Notes under the pieces: generated by a model
The model's input: only the letters and a program-made list of their open reading frames with translations
What the model was told of the DNA's origin: nothing
Databases searched by the model: none
Shown here: positions 1 to 9,193 of the stretch, one piece after another
How the letters are laid out: each line of letters starts with the position of its first letter
Position numbering within the stretch: the stretch's first letter is position 1
Assembly: GCA_030141605.1 (NCBI GenBank)
Contig: JAQGDQ010000956.1
Location: 45,001-72,500 of the forward strand
DNA from: Tubiluchus corallicola
Taxonomy: Eukaryota > Priapulida > Priapulimorpha > Priapulimorphida > Tubiluchidae
Direction of reading: 5' to 3'
DNA length: 27,500 bases
Program-made: the position numbers and the translations under genes

Positions 1-27
1 TTTGCCTATGCTTAAGGCCGGCCCTAC
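1..27. mobile_element. Possible hAT-type transposon terminus, cut by window edge
   Basis: The first bases end in GGCCGGCCCTA. Read on the opposite strand they begin TAGGGCCGGCCTTAAG and continue into GCATAGGCAAA, which resembles the terminal inverted repeats of many animal hAT elements (CAGGGCCGGC-type). The rest of the element would lie left of the window. Only one end is visible and no 8-bp target duplication can be tested, so this is a weak call. Confidence 0.3.
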
Positions 28-411
28 ACCTGTCAATATGAGTACAAACTATAGTATAAAATTACGACATACATATTACGCTATTAACGATATAATAACC
101 TCTTTTTCTAGCAAAAAAAACTGAGAAATTTTGACAGCATTATACTGGGCCGCCGAGAGAATTTTTATGTGCCCGCGGAAAACAAATTTGCCCCCCCCCC
201 CCGACTATAACATATAAAACAATAACTTATATTCAATAATCTGTATTTCTTAATAACCGAAATATGTTTATTTACAGTGAACCGTAATACGTCCCTCTTC
301 ATATTCTGCTAAATAATGGAGATTTTCTGTTTTTCTTTAAAAAAACATCGAACAACCTCATCAAAATTGATTTTTCTTGCAAGTTCAGCTTTAATGCCAA
401 ATTATTTCATC
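28..411. other. Non-coding AT-rich stretch with a poly-C run
   Basis: No gene is visible. A run of about 13 C sits near 190-202, just after a GC-rich patch at 148-180. It may be further transposon debris linked to the possible hAT terminus at the window start, but nothing confirms that. Confidence 0.4.
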
Positions 412-504
412 ATTTAAAAACGTATGGCTGGTTTATTTCCATTTTAGATCTATTTTCCAACGAGACAAATTAACTCAACAATACATGAACGCAAGCCCAT
501 AGCG

Positions 505-948
505 GCCTGATCGTTTGCTGTAAAAGCTATTGAATTGAATAAGAATTCCGTAAATATTTAAATCACACAGATACTATCTTCCATTTATATGTGATATTGT
601 TCTCACAAAACTACTACAAAAACGATTTGTTAAATTTTACCATAGTTGCTTATATAGTGAAAATCACATAGCCAATTTCTTTACACATAATTCTCTATTT
701 CACGCCTCTTCTATTCTTCTACAATGAGTTATAATCTGTTATCTATTTGTAGCGAGTACAAAACTTTTCACACATATGAAAATTTTCTTTCTAAAGTTTT
801 TTCTTGTACATTAGATGTAAGAAGTAATGCTAGCAAAGAACAAATACGGACTGTAAATTTCATTAAAGAAGTTACTTGGGCTCTAGAACGTAATTGTTTT
901 GATTTTTATGACAAGAATGAGTTGTACGCCGTATCTTACTCTCACTGA
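505..948 (+). pseudogene. Reverse transcriptase C-terminal region of LINE (decayed)
   Basis: Conceptual translation gives pieces typical of the region after the reverse transcriptase thumb in animal LINEs: YYLPFICDIVL, then RFVKF-HSCLYSENHIANFF, then NLLSICSEYKTF and FIKEVTWALERN, ending at a TGA at 946-948. The first part (about 565-720) and the last 74 codons (724-948) lie in different frames, because a short insertion just before 724 breaks the reading frame relative to copy 2. In-frame stops occur further upstream. The ATG at 724 is internal to the ancestral protein and not a real start. This is a dead fragment, not a small gene. Confidence 0.75.
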
Positions 949-1180
949 ATTGTATATATATATATATATATTGCTTACTAATCTTGTTAATTGATGAATT
1001 GTATATATATACATTGCTTACTAATCTTATTAGTTAATGTTATTTGCTTATTGATCTGTTTGTTTATTTGATGTGAATTTACTCTCACTTAATTGTATAT
1101 ATTCCTATTGCTTACTAATCTTGTTAATTAATCTTATTTTGCTTGCTGATGTGTTTGTTTATTTGGTGTGATTGTACCAC
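938..1180 (+). repeat. Duplicated blocks in LINE 3' UTR
   Basis: A block starting ACTCTCACTKAATTGTATAT occurs at 938 and again at 1081. Inside the first block, a shorter unit (AATTGTATATAT to TTGCTTACTAATCTT) is itself doubled at about 947 and 995, with a third copy near 1089. The inverse LINE copy has a single block, so the duplication arose in this copy or its source. Confidence 0.75.
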
Positions 1181-1187
1181 GAGCACG

Positions 1188-2315
1188 AATTAAAATGATA
1201 TGTATAATGTCATACTGCTGACGTTGGATGTAACAGTACTTACTCGTGTAAATATGGTAAACCATAGTATGTAAAGACGAGTAGAGTATACTTGATGTAT
1301 TCTCGGATAGTATAAACTATAAACACAAGCTATGAAGATTTTTACATCCGACCGATAAAGAATACATGAGACATGCCTATAAAATATTCATCCTTTTAGT
1401 AAGAATCAATAAATGTTGATTTTTCATTTAAAATAAAGCTTAACTAAAATTACGGAGCGGAGACTATACAGGTAATGTACAGGTAATATACAGGTAAAGG
1501 ATGTAGAGAAAAAATTATCAGAAATTATACATTATTACGAAGAGAGCAGCTGTAAGACTATCCATTTCATGGCTTCCTAAAGACATTAATATGATTATTT
1601 GAACTAACTCTCACGTGCTTAGGTAATCTTTTCCGAATTTTGAACCTAGAACTTCGAAAACTATATTCACCATATTTTTAGTTCATACTCTTGACATGTT
1701 TAACATACTATTGTATTTAAACTGCGTACTGATTCCAAACGCAAGATGTACAGCTAATCAAAAACCGAACTGCAATGATTCTCTAACAAGATGAACATCC
1801 ATGCGGGTTGTTGTCACAGACCGTGTAATTGGAGCAGTTCAAACAAAGCTTTCATTGCTACTTTCAATATAGAACCTCCTCGCGCTATGGGTGGTCTCAG
1901 CGTGTGCACGGTCTCTTGAGATTACAGTGTTTCTGCTTTAATGAAAACTAGCGAAACGGAGCTGTTATTTTGTGACAGTTTCATCATGAAACAGTAAAAC
2001 GACGGTCGCTTAACCATCGAGTGACTCAGTAGAGTTCTGGAATATTACGAAAGACGGCAGTGAATAGTTATGCTGACTCAATCAATATCGTCAGAAATGC
2101 CAATTGTCACTTGGAAATTACCTACAACTATATTGCAGGGAGACATTGTTAGTTAATAAATCAAATACGAGCTGTCGTAGACAATATCATAGCTATACGA
2201 CCCAGTTAATTATGTTATCATTATGTACTCTTAGCCTCTGCTAGACTTGACTGCATATAAGTAAACCTCATTGACAACTGTGACAAAATTTGCTCTAGAA
2301 AGTTTCGAATTGTTT
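1188..2315. other. Long stretch without recognisable gene
   Basis: No convincing coding frame, RNA or transposon end is seen. A short tandem of three 11-bp units (TACAGGTAATG-like) lies at 1467-1499. The remainder is unique-looking AT-rich DNA. Confidence 0.5.
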
Positions 2316-3560
2316 TACTGTACAACTTGTACAGTAAGACAATATGTACAACTTGTACAGTAAAACAATTTGTACAGCTTGTACTGTAAAACGATTTGTA
2401 CAACTTGTACAGTAGAACAATTTGTGCAGCTTGTACAGTAAAACGATTTGTACAATTTGTACAGTAAAACAATTTGCGCCGCATGTACAGTCAAACAATT
2501 TGTACAGTAAAGCAATTTGTACAGCTTGTACAGTTAAACAATTTGTACAACTTGTACAGTAAAACGATTTGTACAATTTGTACAGTAAAACAACTTGTAC
2601 AACTTGTACAGTAGAGCAATTTGTACAGCTTGTACACTTAAACAATTTGTACAGCTTGTACAGTAAAACAATTTGTACAACTTGTACAGTAAAACAATAT
2701 GTACAATTTGTACAGTAAAACGATTTGTACAATTTGTACAGTAAAACAACTTGTACAGTAGAGCAATTTGTACAGCTTGTACACTAAAACAATTTGTACA
2801 GCTTGTACAGTAAAACAACTTGTACAGTAGAGCAATTTGTACAGCTTGTACACTAAAACAATTTGTACAGCTTGTACAGTAAAACAATTTGTACAACTTG
2901 TACAGTAAAACAATATGTACAATTTGTACAGTAAAACGATTTGTACAATTTGTACAGTAAAACAACTTGTACAGTAGAGCAATTTGTACAGCTTGTACAC
3001 TAAAACAATTTGTACAGCTTGTACAGTAAAACAACTTGTACAGTAGAGCAATTTGTACAGCTTGTACACTAAAACAATTTGTACAGCTTGTACAGTAAAA
3101 CAATTTGTACAACTTGTACAGTAAAACAATATGTACAACTTGTACAGTAAAACAATTTGTACAACTTGTACAGTAAAACAATATGTACAACTTGTACAGT
3201 AAAACAATTTGTGCAGCTTGTACAGTAAAACAATTTGCACAGCTTATACAGTAAAACAATTTGTACAACTTGTACAGTAAAACAATTTGTACAACTTGTA
3301 CAGTAAAACAATTTGTACAACTTGTACAGTAAAACAATTTGTACAACTTGTACAGTAAAACAATTTGTACAACTTGTACAGTAAAACAATATGTACAACT
3401 TGTACAGTAAAACAGTTTGTACAGCTTATACAGTAAAAGAATTTGTACAACTTGTACAGTAAAACAATATGTACAACTTGTACAGTAAAACAGTTTGTAC
3501 AGCTTGTACACTTAAACAATTTGTACAGCTTGTACAGCAAAACAACTTGTACAATTTGTT
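2316..3560. repeat. 26-bp minisatellite array built on TGTACA-N3-TGTACA
   Basis: Some 1.2 kb consists of roughly four dozen units, mostly 26 bp, each holding TGTACAACTTGTACA or a close variant, separated by GTAAAACAAT-like spacers. Shortened 17-bp units with a single TGTACA also occur. Since 26 is not a multiple of 3 and units lack stops on the minus strand, long cysteine-rich frames appear in all three minus frames. They are a by-product of the repeat and not proteins. Each unit is a near-perfect inverted repeat (TGTACAA-C-TTGTACA). Confidence 0.95.
2695..3126. repeat. 216-bp higher-order repeat, two copies
   Basis: Within the 26-bp array, a block beginning CAATATGTACAATTTGTACA at 2695 repeats at 2911 with the same order of variant units, including the two short 17-bp units that start AACTTGTACAGTAGAGC. 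A related start recurs at 3127. The 216-bp spacing equals seven 26-bp units plus two 17-bp units, which indicates block-wise duplication by unequal exchange or replication slippage. Confidence 0.85.
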
Positions 3561-3570
3561 CATTAACAAT

Positions 3571-3949
3571 ACATATCATATTAAACACTAAAATAGTAGT
3601 AAAATGTTGCACTTCACTAAACTTTTTTAAATCTTTGTAATATTAGAATTCATAATCTGTCAACAAATGAACTCGTTTATTTATTTCTTCATGGAAATCA
3701 AGCATTTACCTATAAGTGATATAACTGTTAATATTCAAGTATTTTAGCTTATAAAGAAATTTGTATTTCTAATTAAGCGCTTTTAACCATTGTATTAGTT
3801 CACGTTGTTTACATAGTAATATTAATGTTATTCTCAACATTATGCTATGTATGTATCTATACTTCTAGTAGTTCCACTCTAATGCTTCTACTGTTCGTAT
3901 ACTGTCTGCACTCTACTAAGTGTTACGTTACATTGGCAAGAACGTTTAT
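3571..3949. other. AT-rich stretch without recognisable feature
   Basis: No gene, RNA or transposon terminus was recognised between the 26-bp array and the GC-richer patch that follows. Confidence 0.5.
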
Positions 3950-4290
3950 CAGTAACCGCACCTGCCAGGGGGTAGGGGGCTGAAGCCGCCCCCAGATTCG
4001 GGCAAACACATTTCAATCACCAAATCTTTCGGACACCGGACATCGGGGACGGACCAAATGATGAAAAAAATAAAATTATGTCTTTCATAAAAGGAAATCT
4101 CGAAATTTCTCCGTGTCGCCAAATGAAGTGCTCGAAATCCGGGCATTTATTTTATCATGGGATGAGATGAGGCAATTCCCGGTTCCGGCCTTTTTTGGGG
4201 GCTGGCAGTGCAGGTTTTGGGGCAAAAGTGGCACAGCCCCTCCCGCTGGAAAAACCGGCCATTACGACTTCGTTTATCAGTTGCAAAAAA
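3950..4290. other. GC-richer patch of unknown origin
   Basis: Base composition changes sharply to GC-rich for about 340 bp, with runs such as GCCGCCCCC, CCGGTTCCGG and CAGCCCCTCCC. Open frames of 65-72 codons exist on both strands, but they overlap, show no family motif and do not dominate each other. The patch may be an old dispersed repeat or a transferred fragment. Confidence 0.4.
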
Positions 4291-5200
4291 CTACCTTGCA
4301 CAAGCCATATTGTAAGTCCTTATTCGAATAAAAGTACATTGAAACAGAAGTCTATTATTACAGTGTAAAAATTGCCACAATTTTTTTGTTATTCGTGGAA
4401 TGTCGAATGAGAAAAGTACCAATTCACTTTCATACAATATTTTTCCACGTACAATCTTATCACTGATATTAAACGTTATTAAATGAATAGCCAAACTAAC
4501 CTCAATAATAAACCCAATTAATTACGCATGCGCGTCAAGATGTCAACACTGTTCAATGGAAACAAGACCCATGGTCATTTGCTATAAATGTTTCTGACAA
4601 ATTTGCTACTATAAGTGGTCATTTCCTACCTCAAGTGGTCATTTGCTACTGTTTAAATTCAGCCAAATTACCACAACATTGACCACCACCTGTCAGTTAG
4701 TGCTAGTGACATGTTAACGACCTGTAATCATTATTATTTAACGACGATCATAATTGGCTAATCAGGTTGAAGGGCGGAGTCACCTAAATAAATCTGTTTG
4801 TATACATAATACGTATAAGTATATGTGTAGCCTTTATAGCTTTTATAATTGCCTAAATGAACAAATAAGTTTTTGCCGTTATACATTTTGAGCTAATAAC
4901 GTGCCTCATGCGTTAACATTAGGATTTCTTTTCAAATTTTAAAATAAAACCGGATGATTGCGTAAACATTAGTTCAGAATAAAGAATGCTCTAAAATGTT
5001 GAAAACTACAGTAGCTTTTTTTAAAAATCAAAGCTTAGATTAAATAATAATTATCTCGGACACTCAAATTTCGTTAAACTTTCAAAGCTACTCGCGACTC
5101 AGTGAATTTACTATAATTGGCAGCGGCGCCTTTTTGTCACATTCGCGTGACCGACAAATAGAAGACTGTACCGTGATGAGCATGATCATGAACTGTAGTA
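4291..5200. other. Stretch without gene; short 20-bp duplication
   Basis: Nothing coding is recognised. AAGTGGTCATTTCCTAC at 4613-4629 is repeated with one change at 4633-4649, and GGTCATTTGCTA also occurs near 4573, so a 20-bp unit has been locally copied. Confidence 0.5.
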
Positions 5201-5208
5201 CTAGTTTC

Positions 5209-5342
5209 TGACGTCATATGATGTAGAGCCCATTTTTCGTGACATCATGCATTTAAACAGTACAGTAACGCTTACGCAAACGTGCTTGATGCGCAGGGAA
5301 GATGCTTACCATTGCACAAACTGTGGTTAGTTTCTGACGTAA
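5209..5342. promoter_or_regulatory. Cluster of CRE/ATF-like sites
   Basis: A perfect cAMP-response palindrome TGACGTCA lies at 5209-5216, a one-mismatch site TGACATCA at 5240-5247 and TGACGTAA at 5335-5342. The first and third share the longer context TAGTTTCTGACGT, so they may derive from a local duplication. Such sites bind CREB/ATF bZIP factors in animals. No TATA box or coding exon is evident close by, so a regulatory role is only inferred. Confidence 0.4.
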
Positions 5343-5384
5343 GCAAAAGCTGTGTTCGGTTGCCGATAATTACCGTAAAACGGA

Positions 5385-5418
5385 GTGAGTTCGCCACCCG
5401 ACTGTGAGTTCGCCACCC
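5385..5418. repeat. 15-bp direct repeat GTGAGTTCGCCACCC
   Basis: The 15-bp word GTGAGTTCGCCACCC occurs at 5385-5399 and exactly again at 5404-5418. It is GC-rich against an AT-rich background. Function unknown. Confidence 0.8.
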
Positions 5419-5419
5419 C

Positions 5420-5966
5420 TTACATAATGGATGGCGTAATGGCCATTGTAGGTTTGCTGTAACTATTGTTCAGTGTTTAAAGAACAGATATCATGATCAC
5501 CGTCATTAAAAACAGTTTGCGACAGTTTTTTTTCAATTCGCACTAGAAGTATTCCATTCTGCGCTACATATTATTTGTCGCTAGAAATATGAGAAACAAT
5601 TGCTAACTTTTATAGGCAAGAAAATGTATATTTTGGACAGTAAATTAAAATGAGATTGAAGCGTCTAAACAATCGTCCGGTTTTCCTTTAACCAAATTTT
5701 GATTTACGTTCCGGTCTGACAGCCTGGCCCTGAGACCAGCTTGGGTTACCAGAAATCTTAGAATAAAAATTTTTAGAAGCGAATTAGGATTCTGTCTGAG
5801 TTCAGCCCAGAATTCAACCGTCTAAACATAAAAAATTAATCGCCTCTAAAATGCCTCTAAATGTTATTATACTAGTTAGCTAAATAAAAATTTATAAAAC
5901 TTCGCAACAATTATTACCCATTACGGGTTATGAGTTGAAGAAAGAAAACAGACTCTGAACGAATTG
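5420..5966. other. Possible SINE body, otherwise no feature
   Basis: No coding frame is recognised. On the minus strand this stretch lies directly 3' of the tRNA-like sequence at 5967-6039, so part of it (about 5700-5966) could be the body of a tRNA-derived SINE. No conserved SINE core or simple-repeat tail was identified, so this remains a possibility only. Confidence 0.3.
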
Positions 5967-6039
5967 TGAACCGGTCGGGATTTGAACCGGGAGACCTAGG
6001 ATTACTACTCCCACGCTCTGTCACTCGAGCTACGAGTTC
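5967..6039 (-). tRNA. tRNA-Thr(AGT)-like sequence, probably pseudogene or SINE head
   Basis: Read on the minus strand, the segment folds as a 73-nt cloverleaf. The acceptor arms GAACTCG and CCGGTTC pair at six of seven positions; the D stem is GCTC/GAGC. The anticodon stem TGGGA/TCCTA carries the loop GTAGTAA with anticodon AGT (threonine). The variable loop is 5 nt and the T loop TTCAAAT is intact. An A-box-like TAGCTCGAGTG and a B-box-like GGTTCAAATCC are present. Against a working tRNA are two mismatches in the T stem, one in the acceptor, no GG in the D loop and G at position 32. A decayed tRNA gene or the head of a tRNA-derived SINE is most likely. Confidence 0.55.
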
Positions 6040-6631
6040 ATGACATGACCCACAATATCAAAAAAATTATAATATTTTCATTCAAGAAAGTCAACGTTTG
6101 AACTGCCATATTCAAGCAATTAAATTTTTTTTGATAAATAAATAAACAAAAGCTTTATAAAATTTGTCAACATTGCGGATTACTTATCAAATTAGTTCTG
6201 TTCTTCCTCGTAAGAATTTGAAAACCTTACAATAGGTGAAGTTAATGCAAGTTATACCATTTACATGTAATCACAGTTCGTTTTACTTGCCTATTATTTA
6301 AACCTAATCACAATAACGAACTTTAATAAAAATAGGCCCAGGCTTTTGTTATTTCGTTATATTTTATCTACCAGCAATCATACATAAACTTATTGAGCTA
6401 GTATCCGAATATTGTAATTAGTTAGCTAATTGTATATCCACCCTGAGATAATTATAAATAGACAAAAATGGCTTCATTCTGTTGTTTTATGGACTTTAGT
6501 TTAGACATAGTTTACTGGGATCAGATTAGACAGTTTTTAAAACTGATACATGAATTCTCACTATGCAAAAATATGTACAGGCAGAAGTAGAGAAAAAATA
6601 AAGGAATATAAACAGAAATAAACTCAAATTT
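6040..6631. other. AT-rich stretch; lower part may be LINE 3' UTR
   Basis: No gene is seen. The portion nearest the 36-bp minisatellite could belong to the 3' UTR of the minus-strand LINE at 6975-7453, since it lies downstream of that element's stop codon, but no end point can be placed. Confidence 0.4.
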
Positions 6632-6885
6632 ATACACGCATACAAATACATGCAAACACAAGTAAATATACACACATACAAATACATGCAAACACAAGTA
6701 AATATACACACAAACAAATACATGCAAACACAAGTAAATATACACACATACAAATACATACAAACACAAGTAAATATACACACATACAAATACATACAAA
6801 CACAAGTAAATATACACACATACAAATACATACAAACACAAGTAAATATACACACATACAAATACATACAAACGCAGACACACAC
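6632..6885. repeat. 36-bp minisatellite, about seven copies
   Basis: The unit holds ACACAAGTAAATATACACAC followed by ATACAAATACATRCAA and repeats every 36 bp with few changes (CATGCAA in left units, CATACAA in right units). Because 36 is a multiple of three, periodic open frames appear on both strands; they are repeat artefacts. The array lies just downstream of a minus-strand LINE ORF, in its presumed 3' UTR. Confidence 0.92.
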
Positions 6886-6974
6886 ATAGAAAGTTAGGGA
6901 CACAATAAGTAACAGAACACGTAAATGATAACAATAACTGTCTTAAAATTTACCATAAACGCATAAAAAGGAAC

Positions 6975-7453
6975 TTAAGGTCTGTTCACATTAGAACGCT
7001 TAGAACTTCTATTGTAATTTTGGACGCAATCAAACATTTTACAGTTAACAGCAATATTAAAATCATCATTTCCACATACGTACAATGACAAACGTTCACT
7101 ATTAGTATATTGTAAAAGATTGATATTTAAAGGCAATAGTATCTTATTTAATTGACTGAAGATAGCATCTCTGGCTTGATAATAATCAGGGCATTCTGGG
7201 AAGAGATGTTCTCAATTTTCAAATGACAACCACAACCACAATTAGGGGAGACAAGTACACCATGAGGAACTTTGTAGCCTTTCAAAAACAAATCATCATT
7301 CAACTGACTAAAACCAATACGCATGCGTGCGTGATGGACAGAATCGGGTATTTTATTGACTTTATACATATCTCTGATTATTTTCAAGCTAATAAATTCT
7401 GAAACATTTCCCACAAGTATTATATGAATAATCGCTAACGTATCTATCTTCAT
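6975..7453 (-). pseudogene. LINE ORF2 C-terminus with CCHC-like cysteine cluster, frameshifted
   Basis: The minus strand encodes a typical C-terminal region of one animal LINE group: SVHHARMRIGFSQLNDDLF, then SPNCGCGC, then HLFPECPDYYQARDAIFSQL, then NDDFNIAVNCKMFDCV and a TAA at 6975-6977. The Cys-Gly-Cys and His-x5-Cys cluster is the usual zinc-knuckle-like feature of these tails. The first part (to about 7212) and the second part lie in different frames, so one frameshift near 7205-7216 breaks the protein. Nothing upstream of 7453 resembles the rest of the reverse transcriptase, so the copy is 5'-truncated. Confidence 0.85.
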
Positions 7454-8074
7454 TTATACGTACAAAAACTTGTCATAAACGATGTATGCTAGGAATTATG
7501 CAGTTCAGCAAACGTAGGTGTGGAAGCGTCATAAACTTTGATAATTTTTAGCATTTATAAGCAGCACATGGGGGTCACACCAAAAACTTAACGAGCACAC
7601 GTGTGAACGAGGCTGTTTCAAATTGAAGCGCTGATCAGCTTTGGTATTTATGGTGACAGTGTTGCTGCCATAAAAGTTTAGAATCCGATTTTTAAAACAT
7701 GGTGTGCTGGTATTTATTGCAGGCAACTGTTTCATTTATAATGAGTTACACGTACAGAACTGAGCAGTCTTGCAATGTTAGAATTTCTAGAATATGAATT
7801 GAATGGGTTAAACCGCCTTGTCACTGCTGAAGAAATCTTTACCTTGTATCTTAGCAACAAACAGAAATTATTTAGAAGAGCAACGGATGTTTTTACATAA
7901 GAAAATCTTTAATACAAACACGGCATGAAACGGCTGGCTGAACAAACGTAACCTTCAAAGGTTGCTCTTTTGATAAACCCCTTACCATTCGCTTGGGTAC
8001 GACCTTTCCATATTTTGCCTACAGTATCTTTTTAATAGTCATAATCGTAAAACTGGCATAAGATTGTGGTTACA
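7454..8074. other. Stretch without recognisable gene
   Basis: A 68-codon minus-strand frame at 7529-7735 has no family motif. No RNA, repeat or transposon end was recognised. Confidence 0.5.
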
Positions 8075-8210
8075 GCAGGTGACGTGAGTTTATAGAGCAA
8101 CGTCATTGGCTGGCGAGAATCGCGCTGCCGCCTTATTGGTCGAAGGAGTTATATTATTTGAAGCATAATAAAATACGCCAGAGTGAAATATTGTATTGGA
8201 GAAATGGCGC
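8075..8210 (+). promoter_or_regulatory. Promoter-like block: CRE-like site plus two inverted CCAAT boxes
   Basis: TGACGTGA (one mismatch to the CRE palindrome) lies at 8080-8087. ATTGG, the reverse of CCAAT, occurs at 8105-8109 and 8135-8139, 30 bp apart, close to the three-turn spacing known for paired NF-Y sites. The block is more GC- and CpG-rich than its surroundings and is followed by GAAATGGCGCCGGG at 8201. The candidate spliced gene starts a few hundred bases downstream on the plus strand. Assignment as a promoter is inferred. Confidence 0.45.
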
Positions 8211-8396
8211 CGGGTAATGTTAATGCGTATATGGCCACGCAGAGGCTTGTCTAAAATAAAATATCGTTAAAATATTGATAATAAGATGCGTAGCATACTT
8301 AATGAGTTTGGAAGAATGTATTTTATGCACTTAACAGGTTGTTAATTGTGGCAAGATTAAGCAAGCACGTCACTGTGCGCTACCTGGTTTGATGGC

Positions 8397-8403
8397 TATA
8401 AAA
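8397..8403 (+). promoter_or_regulatory. TATA box candidate TATAAAA
   Basis: TATAAAA lies in the context GGCTATAAAACC, upstream of the GC-rich candidate exon. A start about 30 bp further right (near 8430) would place both candidate exons in the transcript. In an AT-rich genome such a motif can arise by chance; its GC-richer surroundings make it somewhat more credible. Confidence 0.35.
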
Positions 8404-8493
8404 CCAAGCTGCCATGAAAGCTGGGTAATAAACAACGAATTCTCTGGTCCCGACCTCATAAAACCTCCCGGAGAGGGCTGTAAACTGTTATGA

Positions 8494-8969
8494 TATCACA
8501 AAACTTACGAACGAACGGCCATTGTGACTGAACTGCACTTGCTATGCGGCTGTACTGTGTTAGGAAGAGCAGAATCCTTCCTCGTAGCTCGGATTTTTCC
8601 CCGTTTTGCTCGCCGCCGGCTCGACGAGGAGGCGCAATGCGGTAAGTAGTTGCTGATTAGTGCCTAATTTAGCTGCCATCCTTCCCACAATTCACCTGTG
8701 TTTGTCTCTAATCAGACGAGCAATCCTTCTATCACCGCATCGTAAATCTTTCTGTTCTGTTTGTACCAGATCCCTCAGCGGGTACCTCTAAACTGCTGAC
8801 CAGCGAACGTCACACCATCGCGGGAAACATTAAACGCGCGATGCAAGCGCTGGCTGACAGTCTGCGTGTCCTCCTGTTTGTCTGCATGAATTCTTCCATG
8901 TTCGACGCTAGGACAGGACAGATTTTTAGCGCAAAGCCACAAACATTTTCCGTATCAGACATTTGTTAG
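8494..8969 (+). CDS. Candidate two-exon gene, product unknown
   Basis: Two GC-rich open segments can be joined in phase. Exon 1 (8494-8641) ends TGCG before a strong donor GTAAGT; exon 2 (8716-8969) follows TTTGTCTCTAATCAG, a good acceptor, giving a 74-bp intron. The joined frame has about 133 codons to a TAG at 8967-8969, including IVNLSVLFVPDPSAG and NIKRAMQALADSLRVLLFVC, a likely amphipathic helix. It has no ATG in exon 1, so a further 5' exon or another frame is needed. A rival frame starting at ATG 8544 runs through the same splice for 57 codons to TAA at 8789-8791. A second acceptor ends at 8769. No known family was recognised; it may also be chance in a GC-rich patch. Confidence 0.35.
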
Positions 8970-8984
8970 ATGCTTATATCAAAA

Positions 8985-9132
8985 TAATATATATTATTTG
9001 GATTATTAATACATATTACATGTATTATATGTAATACTAATACATACAAAATATTATATAATACATATTATTTGGATAATTTCCAAATAATATGTATATA
9101 TGTATATATATATATATATGTATATATACATG

Positions 9133-9167
<35 letters not shown>

Positions 9168-9193
9168 ACATATATATATATATATATACATAT

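Larger units (their letters stand above)
412..1187 (+). mobile_element. 5'-truncated LINE 3' end, copy 1
   Basis: This segment is repeated in inverse orientation at 11205-11853, and the match stops abruptly at both edges. It carries the C-terminal coding trace of a non-LTR retrotransposon, then a TA-rich 3' UTR ending near ACCACGAG. The two copies share their 5' break near 412 and 11853. Compared with copy 2, the 3' UTR here is longer because a block starting ACTCTCACT is duplicated (938 and 1081). Family assignment within the LINEs is not attempted. Confidence 0.8.

Noticed and set aside
724-948. 74-codon frame as an independent small gene
   Set aside because: It is the C-terminal end of a LINE protein present again, in inverse orientation, at 11325-11760.
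2316-3560. CRISPR-like regular array
   Set aside because: Spacers are as repetitive as the repeats and the setting is eukaryotic, so this is a minisatellite.
2221-3612. Long cysteine-rich minus-strand frames (up to 325 codons) over the TGTACA array
   Set aside because: All three frames are open because the 26-bp unit lacks stops, so these are products of the repeat and not proteins.
3949-4331. Overlapping 65-72-codon frames in the GC-rich patch
   Set aside because: Frames on both strands are explained by GC-rich composition; no motif found.
6521-6934. Periodic frames on both strands over the 36-bp repeat
   Set aside because: Unit length is a multiple of three, giving artefactual periodic peptides.
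7529-7735. 68-codon minus-strand frame upstream of the LINE fragment
   Set aside because: Does not resemble the part of a LINE expected before the HHARMRIG block, and no other evidence.
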